Shown here: positions 1 to 8,106 of the stretch, piece after piece | Layout of the letters: each line of letters starts with the position of its first letter | How positions within the stretch are numbered: position 1 is the first letter of the stretch | Assembly (NCBI RefSeq): GCF_000348785.1 | Contig: NC_020520.1 | Span: 2,480,001-2,544,000, forward strand | DNA length: 64,000 nucleotides | Origin: Ilumatobacter coccineus YM16-304 | GTDB lineage: Bacteria; Actinomycetota; Acidimicrobiia; Acidimicrobiales; Ilumatobacteraceae | Reading direction: 5' to 3' | Notes under the pieces: model-generated | What the model saw: only the letters and a program-made list of their open reading frames with translations | Databases searched by the model: none | What the model was told of the DNA's origin: nothing | Translations under genes and position numbers: made by a program

Positions 1-791
1 GTGCCGAACACGACGGAGGTGCGGCCGCGGCGGAGCTTCTTCGCACCCTTGCCGTAGATCTCGCCGGTGCCGTCGATGAACACGGGGACGACTGCGGCGC
101 CGGTGCGCGCCGACAGGTAGGCGGCCCCGCCCTTGAACTCCTGGCCCCAGCCATCGGGCGAGCGCCCGCCTTCGGGGTAGATGATGAGGCTGTGCCCGTC
201 GGCGATCAGGTCGCGCATCTGGTCGGCGGTGGCACGGCTCGTCGCATCGCGATCGATCGGGATGGCGTTGAGCGCGAGCGCCGAGATCGACGCCTTCCAG
301 TGTGCGTCGAAGAAGTAGTCGGCAGCAGCGGCCACGACGAGTTCGCGACGCCAGCACATCGGGATCGAGCGGATCATCAGCCCGGTGTCGATGTGGCTGT
401 GATGATTCGGGGCGAAGATCACGGGTGCCACGTCGTCGTCACGCATCAGGTCGGCGAGGCGGTCGACGCCGGTGACCGTGGGGCTGGCGACCGTGCGCAC
501 CGCGAGGCGCAGTGGGCCCTCGATGATGAGCCCGCGGGCGGTGCGGGCGAGCGGCGAGCGAGCCCACTCGGTGTCGTAGCCCGGGCCGAGCTTGCTCTCC
601 TCGACGGGCACTTCGACCCCGCGCGGCACCGTCGGTTTGCGGAACGGGAAGCCGTAGCGACGCAAGGGCATGGCGGCCTTGCGAGCGATGCTCTCGACCG
701 AGCCCGAGAGACGCTGCGCCGTCTGGATCGCCGAACCGGGCGTGTCGGGACGCTGAGCCCGCCGGATGTAGGGATGCTTCGTCTTGGCCAT
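1..791 (-). CDS. PlsC-like lysophospholipid acyltransferase (3' end cut by window edge)
   Basis: Acyltransferase of the 1-acyl-glycerol-3-phosphate acyltransferase (PlsC) superfamily, which moves a fatty-acyl group onto a lysolipid at the membrane. The protein starts MAKTKHPYIRR and carries the catalytic motif NHHSHID (HX4D type) about residue 125 and the substrate-binding motif IIYPEGGRS near residue 210. The gene runs off the left edge after about 263 codons, so its C-terminus is unknown. It starts 12 bp after the LarA-like gene stops and is the fourth gene of the minus-strand operon that begins at 5976, which suggests that the operon builds or remodels a lipid. The exact acyl donor and acceptor cannot be read from the sequence. 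Confidence 0.85.
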   Translation of the reverse strand, partial: MAKTKHPYIRRAQRPDTPGSAIQTAQRLSGSVESIARKAAMPLRRYGFPFRKPTVPRGVEVPVEESKLGPGYDTEWARSPLARTARGLIIEGPLRLAVRTVASPTVTGVDRLADLMRDDDVAPVIFAPNHHSHIDTGLMIRSIPMCWRRELVVAAAADYFFDAHWKASISALALNAIPIDRDATSRATADQMRDLIADGHSLIIYPEGGRSPDGWGQEFKGGAAYLSARTGAAVVPVFIDGTGEIYGKGAKKLRRGRTSVVFG

Positions 792-803
792 CGGCGGTCT
801 CGG

Positions 804-2390
804 TTACTTGACGTCGGCGACGAGGACGCCGGGGACGTGGAGGTGCGAGATGGTCGGCGATCGGCCGACGGTGTCGGACGCGATCTCCAGCGCGTCGTTC
901 ATCGTGGAGGCGGGCGTGAAGCCGAGGCGGCGCACCGCGTCGGGATAGCCGCCGACGATGATGACCTTGCCGGCGTGCTGCTGGCCGTGAGCGCCCCAGT
1001 ACCACGCGTAGAACGGGTGCACGCCGTGGTAGGCGTAGCTGGTGCGGTAGAGGTGGCGGTACCACTCGTCTTCGGCGTACTTCTTCTCCCACTTCGTCGA
1101 CATCACGGCCGGGTCGGTCGTGTCGGCGAGCACTTCGTCGAAGAAGTCGATGTAGCTCGGGTGGTGGACCGGGTGGAACTCCTCGTACGTCGGGTGCGTC
1201 ATGATGACCACTCCGCCTTCGCGGACCAGCGGCTTGCCGCGGTACATGTTGAACAGGTAGCCGAGGCCCATGCACATGACGAGGATCGGGTTCATGATCG
1301 ACTCGGGGTTGTACGGGCTGATGAACGGAATGCCCATCGTGAGGATGTCGGTCTGCCCCTCGACCTCGACGAGATGCTGCTTGTAGACGTTCTCCAACGT
1401 CTTCTCGTGCACGGTCTCGGTGAAGCCCGCCTGCACGCTCGTCGTGCGGTACGGCGCCTCGATGCCGTGGAAGATCTTGCGCTTCGTGCGGTTCGGGAGA
1501 CGGTCGAGTGACTTGCTCGACGCGAGGAACAGCGCTCGGTCCTTTGCCGTCCACTCCCACTCGCGCTTCGCGAGGAAGTCGAACGGCTTGGGGAACGCGT
1601 CGGTGTTGATCGTGGTCTCGACCTGGAAGATCTTCGGGCCCGAGTCGCGGAGCAGTTTGCCCATGCGCCAGATCGACTTGTGGAGCGCCGAGTGGTGGCG
1701 GTCCATGAGGCTGCGGGTGTTCTGCAGGCTGGCCGGGTTGTGGTGCTCGGAGAGGCAGCGGTAGCTGGCGAGGCCGGTCGTGAGCGACTTCCAGCCGCCG
1801 TCCATGGCGACCTGGTTGACGTTGGCGTACACGACGAGGTCGGACTCCGCGGCGCGCTTGTTGATCTCGAGGATCTCGCCTTCGTCGGTGTGGCCGATCA
1901 CCGCGAGGTTCTCGGGGTCCTCGGCGTCGTGCTGGTAGAGGAAGCCCCGCGGGAGGAACGAGTCGACGACTCGGTCGCCGAGCACGTGGCGCAACTCGTA
2001 CTCGTGCATGCGACGGTGCAACCCGAGGGCAGCGATGATGTGAACGTCGTCGACACCGGCCTCGGCGGCCATGTCGAGCACCGCTTCGACGATGCGCTGA
2101 CGGTTGTCGGGACGCTGCATCTTGGGCAGCGACAGCGACGCGTCGTCGAAGCAGATCGTCAGCTTCATGCCGGGCGTGAGCAGCGCGGGCAACGGATCCA
2201 TGTCGAGCGGGTTCAGCAGTGCGTCGCGGATCGCCTGGTCGAGGTGATCGATGCCCTTGAGCGGCTCGGGCGGGTAGATGATCCGACTGCGGTCGGCGGG
2301 CAGGCGTTCGAGGCTGAATCCTTCGCCGCGCCAGAACAGTGCGGGTGGGGTCGAGCGGTCGACGTCGAGGACGAATCCGGGGCGAGGCAT
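804..2390 (-). CDS. LarA-like protein (lactate racemase N-terminal/DUF2088 family)
   Basis: A 528-aa member of the nickel-pincer LarA superfamily. The N-terminal half shows the family's GLH motif (H125), GGWK (K201, matching the Lys that holds the pincer cofactor) and H217, placed 16 residues after that Lys just as the Ni-ligand His200 is in Lactobacillus LarA. By eye, the DxTRP motif reads DDASLSLP, so the substrate Arg is absent. The His ten residues before the Lys is also replaced (V191/N192). The reaction is therefore unlikely to be simple lactate racemization. The start ATG overlaps the dehydrogenase stop by one base (TGATG), indicating translational coupling. No larB, larC or larE cofactor genes are in the window. 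Confidence 0.8.
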   Translation of the reverse strand: MPRPGFVLDVDRSTPPALFWRGEGFSLERLPADRSRIIYPPEPLKGIDHLDQAIRDALLNPLDMDPLPALLTPGMKLTICFDDASLSLPKMQRPDNRQRIVEAVLDMAAEAGVDDVHIIAALGLHRRMHEYELRHVLGDRVVDSFLPRGFLYQHDAEDPENLAVIGHTDEGEILEINKRAAESDLVVYANVNQVAMDGGWKSLTTGLASYRCLSEHHNPASLQNTRSLMDRHHSALHKSIWRMGKLLRDSGPKIFQVETTINTDAFPKPFDFLAKREWEWTAKDRALFLASSKSLDRLPNRTKRKIFHGIEAPYRTTSVQAGFTETVHEKTLENVYKQHLVEVEGQTDILTMGIPFISPYNPESIMNPILVMCMGLGYLFNMYRGKPLVREGGVVIMTHPTYEEFHPVHHPSYIDFFDEVLADTTDPAVMSTKWEKKYAEDEWYRHLYRTSYAYHGVHPFYAWYWGAHGQQHAGKVIIVGGYPDAVRRLGFTPASTMNDALEIASDTVGRSPTISHLHVPGVLVADVK

Positions 2391-3610
2391 CAGAGTTGGT
2401 TGCTTTCTCTCAGATCGAAGGCGATTTTCACCGCGCCACGGCGGCCGGCGTTGGCGGCGTGGCTGATGGCGTCGACGTGGTCATCGAGGCGGTAGGTGGC
2501 CGACACGAGTTGTTCGGCGCGCACCGCGTCGACGGTGTCGATCGCGAGCTGGAAGGTGGAGGTGGTCGTGCCGTCGGCGAGGGTTTCGGTGCCGTAGGTG
2601 TATGCGCCCTTCAACTCGATCTCGCGGTGCCACAGGCCCGTGAGATCGACGTCGACGGTCGCCGGCATGCCGAGCAGCACGATGCGGCCTCGCGGTCGGG
2701 TGAAGCGGAGGCAGTCGGCGATCGACGCCGAGCTGCCCACGGCATCGATCGTGACGTGCGCACCCGACGACAGGACGCCATCGGTGTCGCTGCCGATCAT
2801 GTGGCAGCCGACCTCGCGGCGCACGGCCCGGTCGAGTTCGGCGGCGGGGACCGCGACGTCGGCACCGAGCGCGAGGGCGAGGTGACGTTGATGCGGGTAG
2901 CGGGCTCCGACGACGATCCGGACACCGGGGACGTAGCGCTTGAGTCCGGCGACGGCGGCGAGGCCCATCGTGCCGGCACCGAGCACGGCGACCACCGGCT
3001 GGTCGACGCCCTGGATCGCCGGGGCGACCAGCAGGGCCGCGTGGATGCCTCCGGCGAAGGGTTCGACGAGCACGGCGCGCTCGTCGGGGAACTCGTCGAC
3101 CGACGCATCGATGCGGTGCAGTTGTGACTCGTGCGCCCAGAACCACGGCGCCCAACCGCCACCGGTGGAGCAGCAGAAGCCGGTCTGGATGGCGGGCTCG
3201 ACACCTTGGGGTGACGTGACCGCGAGGTGGGCGTAGTCGTCGCCGTCGCCCGGGCAGGCACCGTCGAATGGGGGAGCGACGTTGCGGGCGGCGTGGCCGA
3301 GCACGGGTTCGAGCACGACGCGTTCACCGGTGTCGAGTTCGCCGACCACCTCGTGGCCGGGCACGAACGGGAAGCTGACCCAGTTGTCGAAATACGTCGA
3401 CGCGTGGCCGTCGACGAGCGACAGGTCGGAGCCGCAGATGCCCGAGAGGCGAGTGTGGACCTTGTGCCACCCGTCGCCGGGACAGTCGGGATCGTCGATC
3501 GTGCGGTGTTCGAGCGGACCGAGCTTGGCGGCACCCGACGGCGACACCGCCGACAGGATGCGCGCCGCGCCGAACTTGCCGACGTTGCGAGAGATTCTCA
3601 GCGCCTTCAT
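2390..3610 (-). CDS. Zinc-type medium-chain dehydrogenase/reductase
   Basis: NAD(P)-dependent alcohol dehydrogenase-fold enzyme of 406 aa. The catalytic-zinc region GICGSD holds C59, PGHEVVGE holds H86/E87, and the cofactor Rossmann motif GAGTMGLAAVAGL follows in the C-terminal half. The four-cysteine structural-zinc lobe usual in this family is not evident; the matching stretch around residues 100-120 has only one Cys. It is the second gene of the 5976-to-1 operon, overlapping the upstream reductase/HAD gene by 4 bp (ATGA) and the LarA-like gene by 1 bp, so the three are translated together. Its substrate is probably an alcohol or aldehyde made or used by its operon partners; this is inference from context. 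Confidence 0.85.
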   Translation of the reverse strand: MKALRISRNVGKFGAARILSAVSPSGAAKLGPLEHRTIDDPDCPGDGWHKVHTRLSGICGSDLSLVDGHASTYFDNWVSFPFVPGHEVVGELDTGERVVLEPVLGHAARNVAPPFDGACPGDGDDYAHLAVTSPQGVEPAIQTGFCCSTGGGWAPWFWAHESQLHRIDASVDEFPDERAVLVEPFAGGIHAALLVAPAIQGVDQPVVAVLGAGTMGLAAVAGLKRYVPGVRIVVGARYPHQRHLALALGADVAVPAAELDRAVRREVGCHMIGSDTDGVLSSGAHVTIDAVGSSASIADCLRFTRPRGRIVLLGMPATVDVDLTGLWHREIELKGAYTYGTETLADGTTTSTFQLAIDTVDAVRAEQLVSATYRLDDHVDAISHAANAGRRGAVKIAFDLRESNQL

Positions 3611-5976
3611 GCGAACTTCCTCCTGCGCTCACGCTCGACCATCAACTCGCCGATCGGCAGCAGCGGTCGAGGACCGCCGCTCGCCTTGCTCCAGTGCTCG
3701 ACCAGCCAGCCCCGCTTGCGGGCGATGGTGGCGAGACGCGTCTCGGGGTTGACCGCCACGGGGAATCCGACGGCGTCGAACAGTGGCAGGTCCGACGACG
3801 AGTCGGCGTAGGCCACGGAGTTCGAGATGTCGAGCCCCTCGGCTTCGCAGTAGTCGGTGAGGATCTGGGCCCGAGCCTCGCCCGTGGGCGGCACGGTGAT
3901 CATCTCGCCCGACAGCGTGCCGTCGGGGCGCACGGCCATCTCGGCGGCGACGATCTCGTCGAAGAGTGGGGCGAGTCCGGCCACGGCGAAGTCGAGTGCG
4001 CCGGTGATCAGGATCGTCCGGTGACCGAGCGCACGGTGTTCGCGAACGCGACGGAGACCTTCGGGGAACGCCTTGGTCATGATGAGCTGCGAGAGCATCT
4101 CGCGAGCGTCGGTCTCGATCTGGCCGAGCGGCGCGTCTTCGTAGCGCCGGTAGAAGTGACGCAGGAAGTCGGTGCGGTCCTGCCGATCGAGACGCAGCAG
4201 ACCCGGTGCCTCGGTGAGCGTGCGCAGCACGTAGCGGATGCGCTCGGGCGTGTTGAGACGGCGGGTGGCGAGCCACGAGAAGCTCTCGACGACGTTGGAC
4301 GAGATCAGCGTGTTCTCGAGGTCGAATGCGGCGACCTGCCGCTTCGGGTCGAGGACCTGCTTGCGCATACGCGTCATGCGGTCGGTCGACTTCGACGGCC
4401 CCGGCGTGGTCTTGACTCGGGCGTGCTGGATGATCGACGGGAGGTGCGTGTTGTTGACGTAGTCGTCCCAGTCGACCGAGCGCGGGTCGAAGTTGAACTC
4501 GGCCTGATCCTGCTCGCCGAGCGAGTCCCACATCGCCATGAGGTTGTCGACCTGATAGATCGCCTCGCACTCGGTGTAGAGGCCGTAGAGCTCGACGTAC
4601 TCGAGCGCGGTCTCGACCTCGATGCGCTTCTCCTCGAGCTGTGCCGACAACTCGGCCTGCTTGCCGCGCAGCGGGAGCGCCTGGAGCACCTTGTCGGCCG
4701 ACGACAGCACGGTCTTGGCCTGGCTGAGCTGCTTCTGGACTCGGCCGCGTCCGGGGAACCGCCACTCGGGCACCACGATCGGCTGGCCCTTCGAGTCGTA
4801 GACCGGGTTCGCGGTGAACCACGCCGTGACGTTGTCGACGAGCTGTCGGTACTTGAGTGCGTTGATGCCGCCCGACGCGATCTGGGTGATCGCCGGCGCA
4901 TCCTCGGGGCCTTGCGCTGCGACGGCGATGATCGTGGCCACGACGAGGTCGACGGGGATGACGTCGACGGTGCCCTCGGGGACGCCGGGGAATTCCTTGA
5001 GCAGCCCGCGAGCGAACGAGATGATGACCGGCTCGGCCATGCGGAAGCCGCGGATCCAGCCGGGCTTGGGTTCGGCGAGTGCCGACTCGATGATCGACGG
5101 GCGCACGATCGACACCGGGACGTTGCCCTTGTTGTCGGTGAGCGCCTGTTCGCCGAGCGCCTTGGTGAACGCGTAGGCATCGGGCCAGCCCACGCTCGCT
5201 GCGCGGCTGCGGCCGGCTTCGACGAGCTGTGACTTGACCCATTTCTGGCGGATGTCTTCGGTCTTGGCTGCGAGGGCCGGGGCGCCGGCCGCACCGATCT
5301 CGGCGCGGGCTTCCTTGCGGAACACCTTGAGTTGTTCGGGGAGTCGGCTCGCCGCGTCGAAGTCGGAGCGGATGCGCTTGGTGGCGGCGACTTCTGATCG
5401 CCAGTCGATGCCGATGTCGAACGGACCGTCGCTGACGAGGATCTCGGGAGCGTTGCCCCGCCGGTTGCCGGCGACGTAACACGTCGACACGGCGACGAGG
5501 TGCGGGGTGACGCCCATCTCGTTGGCGAGGTTCGCGATGCGCGTCGGGCCGAGCAGGTTGATCTCGACGGCGGAGTCGAGCGGCGAGTCGAACGAGACGG
5601 CGGCTGCCGAGTGGATGATCACGTCGGCGGTGCCCCAGAGTTCGCGATCGGCGTCGTTCAGGCCGAGACCGTCTTGGGTCACGTCGCCGGCGACGGTGAT
5701 GACGCGGCCGGCGACCTTCTCGTCGAAGTCGTCGCCGTGGGTCTCACGAAGACGGTCGAACGCGTCGTTCTTGAGGATCTCGCGCTGCGTGCGTCGAGCG
5801 GCCGGCGTGCGCTTGCCGTCTCGCACGAGCAGGACGAGTTCGCAATCCGGCACGCCGCGCAGGAGTCGTTCGGCCAGCGCGGTGCCGACGAAGCCGGTGC
5901 AGCCGGTGATCGCGATGCGTTTGCCCGAGAGTGCTTCGGGGATCGAGTCGGCTTTCACGGTCGTCAGTTCTATCAC
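3607..5976 (-). CDS. Fatty acyl-CoA reductase-like SDR fused to a HAD-IB phosphatase domain
   Basis: A 789-aa fusion. Residues about 18-400 form a male-sterility-type NAD-binding domain (TGCTGFVG at 24-31; YAFTK catalytic pair Y268/K272) as in fatty acyl-CoA reductases and thioester reductases. From about residue 548 a SerB-like HAD-IB domain follows: motif I is DLENT (D552), where HAD-IB usually has DxD, then a TGALD motif II and a DSSSDLPLF motif IV near 722. It likely reduces an activated acyl chain and dephosphorylates a small molecule or lipid. It is the first gene of a four-gene operon, with a perfect palindrome just upstream. The GTG at 5976 is used here; a GTG at 5958 (after TAGAAC, 8-nt spacer) is an alternative. 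Confidence 0.8.
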   Translation of the reverse strand: MIELTTVKADSIPEALSGKRIAITGCTGFVGTALAERLLRGVPDCELVLLVRDGKRTPAARRTQREILKNDAFDRLRETHGDDFDEKVAGRVITVAGDVTQDGLGLNDADRELWGTADVIIHSAAAVSFDSPLDSAVEINLLGPTRIANLANEMGVTPHLVAVSTCYVAGNRRGNAPEILVSDGPFDIGIDWRSEVAATKRIRSDFDAASRLPEQLKVFRKEARAEIGAAGAPALAAKTEDIRQKWVKSQLVEAGRSRAASVGWPDAYAFTKALGEQALTDNKGNVPVSIVRPSIIESALAEPKPGWIRGFRMAEPVIISFARGLLKEFPGVPEGTVDVIPVDLVVATIIAVAAQGPEDAPAITQIASGGINALKYRQLVDNVTAWFTANPVYDSKGQPIVVPEWRFPGRGRVQKQLSQAKTVLSSADKVLQALPLRGKQAELSAQLEEKRIEVETALEYVELYGLYTECEAIYQVDNLMAMWDSLGEQDQAEFNFDPRSVDWDDYVNNTHLPSIIQHARVKTTPGPSKSTDRMTRMRKQVLDPKRQVAAFDLENTLISSNVVESFSWLATRRLNTPERIRYVLRTLTEAPGLLRLDRQDRTDFLRHFYRRYEDAPLGQIETDAREMLSQLIMTKAFPEGLRRVREHRALGHRTILITGALDFAVAGLAPLFDEIVAAEMAVRPDGTLSGEMITVPPTGEARAQILTDYCEAEGLDISNSVAYADSSSDLPLFDAVGFPVAVNPETRLATIARKRGWLVEHWSKASGGPRPLLPIGELMVERERRRKFA

Positions 5977-5980
5977 GATT

Positions 5981-5998
5981 CTCTACCACTTGGTAGAG
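5981..5998. promoter_or_regulatory. Perfect palindrome, likely TetR operator
   Basis: Eight-base arms CTCTACCA and TGGTAGAG flank a CT centre. It lies 4 bp from the reductase GTG (5976) and 30 bp from the divergent TetR GTG (6029), so it overlaps the promoter of the first and the -35 zone of the second. One site could therefore control the operon and the regulator itself. The assignment to this TetR is by position, not by a known consensus. Confidence 0.7.
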
Positions 5999-6028
5999 AG
6001 GTGCTCGGTTGGTGGCAGACTGGCGCCT

Positions 6029-6628
6029 GTGACGGCAGGGCCGACAACTCGCGAACGCATCCTCGGGGTGTCGGTCGACCTCTTCGGGGCGCGTGGCGTC
6101 GACTCGGTGTCACTCGACGAGATCGCCCGCGAGGTCGGGGTCCGCAAGCAGACGGTCCTGTACTGGTTCGCCTCGAAGGACGTCCTCGTCGACGCCGTGC
6201 TCGAAGCGGTCGCCGCCGAGTTGTTCATCGTGATCGACGCCGCGGTGCGCGCCGCTCCCGACGACCCGCTCGAACGCATCGACGCCGTCGTACGCGCCGT
6301 GTTCCGTCCGGCGGTTCGGCGTCCGGCGTTGCTCGGCATCGTGCGTGAGATGAGCCGCCTCGACGACGCACACGCAGGTCGGCTGCGCGAGCACATCCAA
6401 CCGCTCATCGACCGCGCCGTCGCCTACCTCGGTTCGGAGATGCGCGCTGGCCGGCTCCGGCGTGGAGACCCCGGACTGGTCGCGGCGCTCGGCTACGCGA
6501 CGATCACGGGGATCGCCACCGAGCCCGAAGCGCTCAGGGCGGTGGGCTGGCACGCCGATGCGGCGGGCCTGCGTCGGTTGCGTGACGAACTGCGCAGCTT
6601 CCTGCGGGCGGCGCTCGCTCCGGTCTGA
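6029..6628 (+). CDS. TetR-family transcriptional regulator
   Basis: A 199-aa repressor with a typical N-terminal helix-turn-helix (TRERILGVSVDLFGARGV, then EIAREVGVRKQTVLYWFASKD) and a helical ligand-binding C-terminal half. The GTG at 6029 is chosen because the hexamer CAGACT ends 7 nt upstream, matching other leaderless starts in the window, and because the HTH begins eight residues later as usual; the frame is open further upstream but only as antisense of the reductase gene. It is divergent from the reductase/LarA/acyltransferase operon across the 5981-5998 palindrome and probably represses that operon and itself, with a lipid or acyl-CoA inducer as the likely but unproven ligand. Confidence 0.9.
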   Translation: MTAGPTTRERILGVSVDLFGARGVDSVSLDEIAREVGVRKQTVLYWFASKDVLVDAVLEAVAAELFIVIDAAVRAAPDDPLERIDAVVRAVFRPAVRRPALLGIVREMSRLDDAHAGRLREHIQPLIDRAVAYLGSEMRAGRLRRGDPGLVAALGYATITGIATEPEALRAVGWHADAAGLRRLRDELRSFLRAALAPV

Positions 6629-6877
6629 TCAGCCGAACACCACCGCGGCGAGCAACGCCACGATGAGCACCGGGATCACGATCTGAAACCACTTGCGGAG
6701 TCGGTCGCCACCGGCGCCTTGCGCGAATCGGCCGATCGCTTCGACCTGCCCCATCGGCGACAGGTGATTGAGCGGTGGTTCTCGGAACTCGCGCTCCTCG
6801 GTGACGGCGGCCGGGTCGAGCGTGGGATCGTCGAGCGGGTCGGTGGCCGGACCGAGATCGTCGTCGGGTGTGCTCAT
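6629..6877 (-). CDS. Small single-pass membrane protein, function unknown
   Basis: An 82-aa protein with an acidic, proline-rich N-terminal half and one C-terminal hydrophobic helix (IVIPVLIVALLAAVVFG) that reaches the last residue, so it looks tail-anchored. It ends one base from the TetR stop (convergent) and starts 7 bp after ddl ends, so it is probably cotranscribed with ddl. I do not recognise a family; the position next to ddl hints only weakly at the cell envelope. Confidence 0.6.
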   Translation of the reverse strand: MSTPDDDLGPATDPLDDPTLDPAAVTEEREFREPPLNHLSPMGQVEAIGRFAQGAGGDRLRKWFQIVIPVLIVALLAAVVFG

Positions 6878-6884
6878 GGCGGCC

Positions 6885-8015
6885 TCAGTGCTTCGTGTTA
6901 CGGCGTCGGCGGGTGTGGCGTTCGATCGCGAGGTCGACGAGTCGATCGATGATCTCGGGGTAGCTCACGCCGTCGGCGATCCACATCTTCGGAAACATCG
7001 AGATCGGGGTGAAGCCGGGCATCGTGTTGACCTCGTTGCAGAGGAAGCCACGACCCCTTCCGGCGGGGTCGCCGGGCGTCTCGTAGAAGAAGTCGACTCG
7101 TGACAGGCCTTCGCATCGCAAGGCACGAAACGTGCGGATCGCGAGCTCGCGACACTCCTCGAGCGCCGCCGCGCCGATCGGTGCCGGGATGACGGCGTAC
7201 GAACCATCGGTGACGTACTTGTCGTCGTAGCTGTAGAACTCGTCGCCGGGGACGATCTCGCCGGGCGTCGCCGCATCGGGGGAGTGGTTGCCGAGCACGG
7301 CGACCTCGATCTCCTTGCCGACGATCGCTTCCTCCACCACGATCATCTCGTCGTAGCTCAGTGCGAGTTCGATGGCGTCGCGGAGTTCGTCGACGGTGGT
7401 CGCTCGCGACACGCCGACCGACGAGCCCATGTTGGCGGGCTTCACGAAGACGGGCAGACCGAGTTCGTCGGCCAGTTGTTGCGGGAGCGCCGGATTCATC
7501 TCGTGCTCGCCGAACGCTCGATAGGCGGCTTGCGGAATCCCGGCAGCTGCGAGCACCTGCTTGGCCATGGCCTTGTCCATCGCCACGGCCGACGCAAGGA
7601 CGCCGGCACCGACGTAGGGGACGTTGGCGAGTTCGAGCAGGCCCTGCACGGTGCCGTCTTCGCCCATCGGGCCGTGGAGCAGCGGCATCACGACGGTGCG
7701 ACCGGGTGACGACGTCGCGGCCGAGAGCACGGGACTGGGCGACACGTTGCTGCCGCTCGGATCGAGACGGCCGGGCAGCTGCTCGGGCCCTTTCGCCAGC
7801 GCGTCGACCGCCTGTTGGGCGATGGCCCACTGGCCCTCGGTCGAGATGCCGATCGGCGTGATCCGATACTTCGTCGGGTCGGCGGCGGCGAGGACGTGCG
7901 CCGCGGTCGTGCACGACACGTCGTGCTCTGCTGATTCGCCGCCGAAGAGCACGACGAGGTGGATCCGGTCGTCGTGTTGCTCGCCGCGCAGCATCACCTC
8001 GAGTACATCACTCAC
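6885..8015 (-). CDS. ddl: D-alanine--D-alanine ligase
   Basis: Joins two D-alanines using ATP to make the dipeptide used in peptidoglycan precursors. The 376-aa protein has the family hallmarks: N-terminal LFGGESAEHDVS, the ATP-grasp Lys loop VFVKPANMGSSVGVS, and the C-terminal Mg/ATP site NEVNTMPGFTPISMFPKM. The gene is divergent from murF, whose product consumes D-Ala-D-Ala, with about 90 bp between them. The GTG at 8015 gives the full-length N-terminus; an internal ATG seven codons later would also keep the whole ligase fold. The length is normal for the family. Confidence 0.95.
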   Translation of the reverse strand: MSDVLEVMLRGEQHDDRIHLVVLFGGESAEHDVSCTTAAHVLAAADPTKYRITPIGISTEGQWAIAQQAVDALAKGPEQLPGRLDPSGSNVSPSPVLSAATSSPGRTVVMPLLHGPMGEDGTVQGLLELANVPYVGAGVLASAVAMDKAMAKQVLAAAGIPQAAYRAFGEHEMNPALPQQLADELGLPVFVKPANMGSSVGVSRATTVDELRDAIELALSYDEMIVVEEAIVGKEIEVAVLGNHSPDAATPGEIVPGDEFYSYDDKYVTDGSYAVIPAPIGAAALEECRELAIRTFRALRCEGLSRVDFFYETPGDPAGRGRGFLCNEVNTMPGFTPISMFPKMWIADGVSYPEIIDRLVDLAIERHTRRRRNTKH

Positions 8016-8106
8016 GGCCGAACCGGCTCTCGGCGAAACGCACGTGACGGCTGGCCGCCGATGGGATCCCGGTCTGGGTCATGTCGCGACAGTACCGTCA
8101 CCCCTC

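Noticed and set aside
192-1511. Long plus-strand frame over the acyltransferase and LarA-like genes
   Set aside because: It is the antisense shadow of two recognised minus-strand genes; its Arg/Asp/Val-rich text has no family features. High GC makes such frames common.
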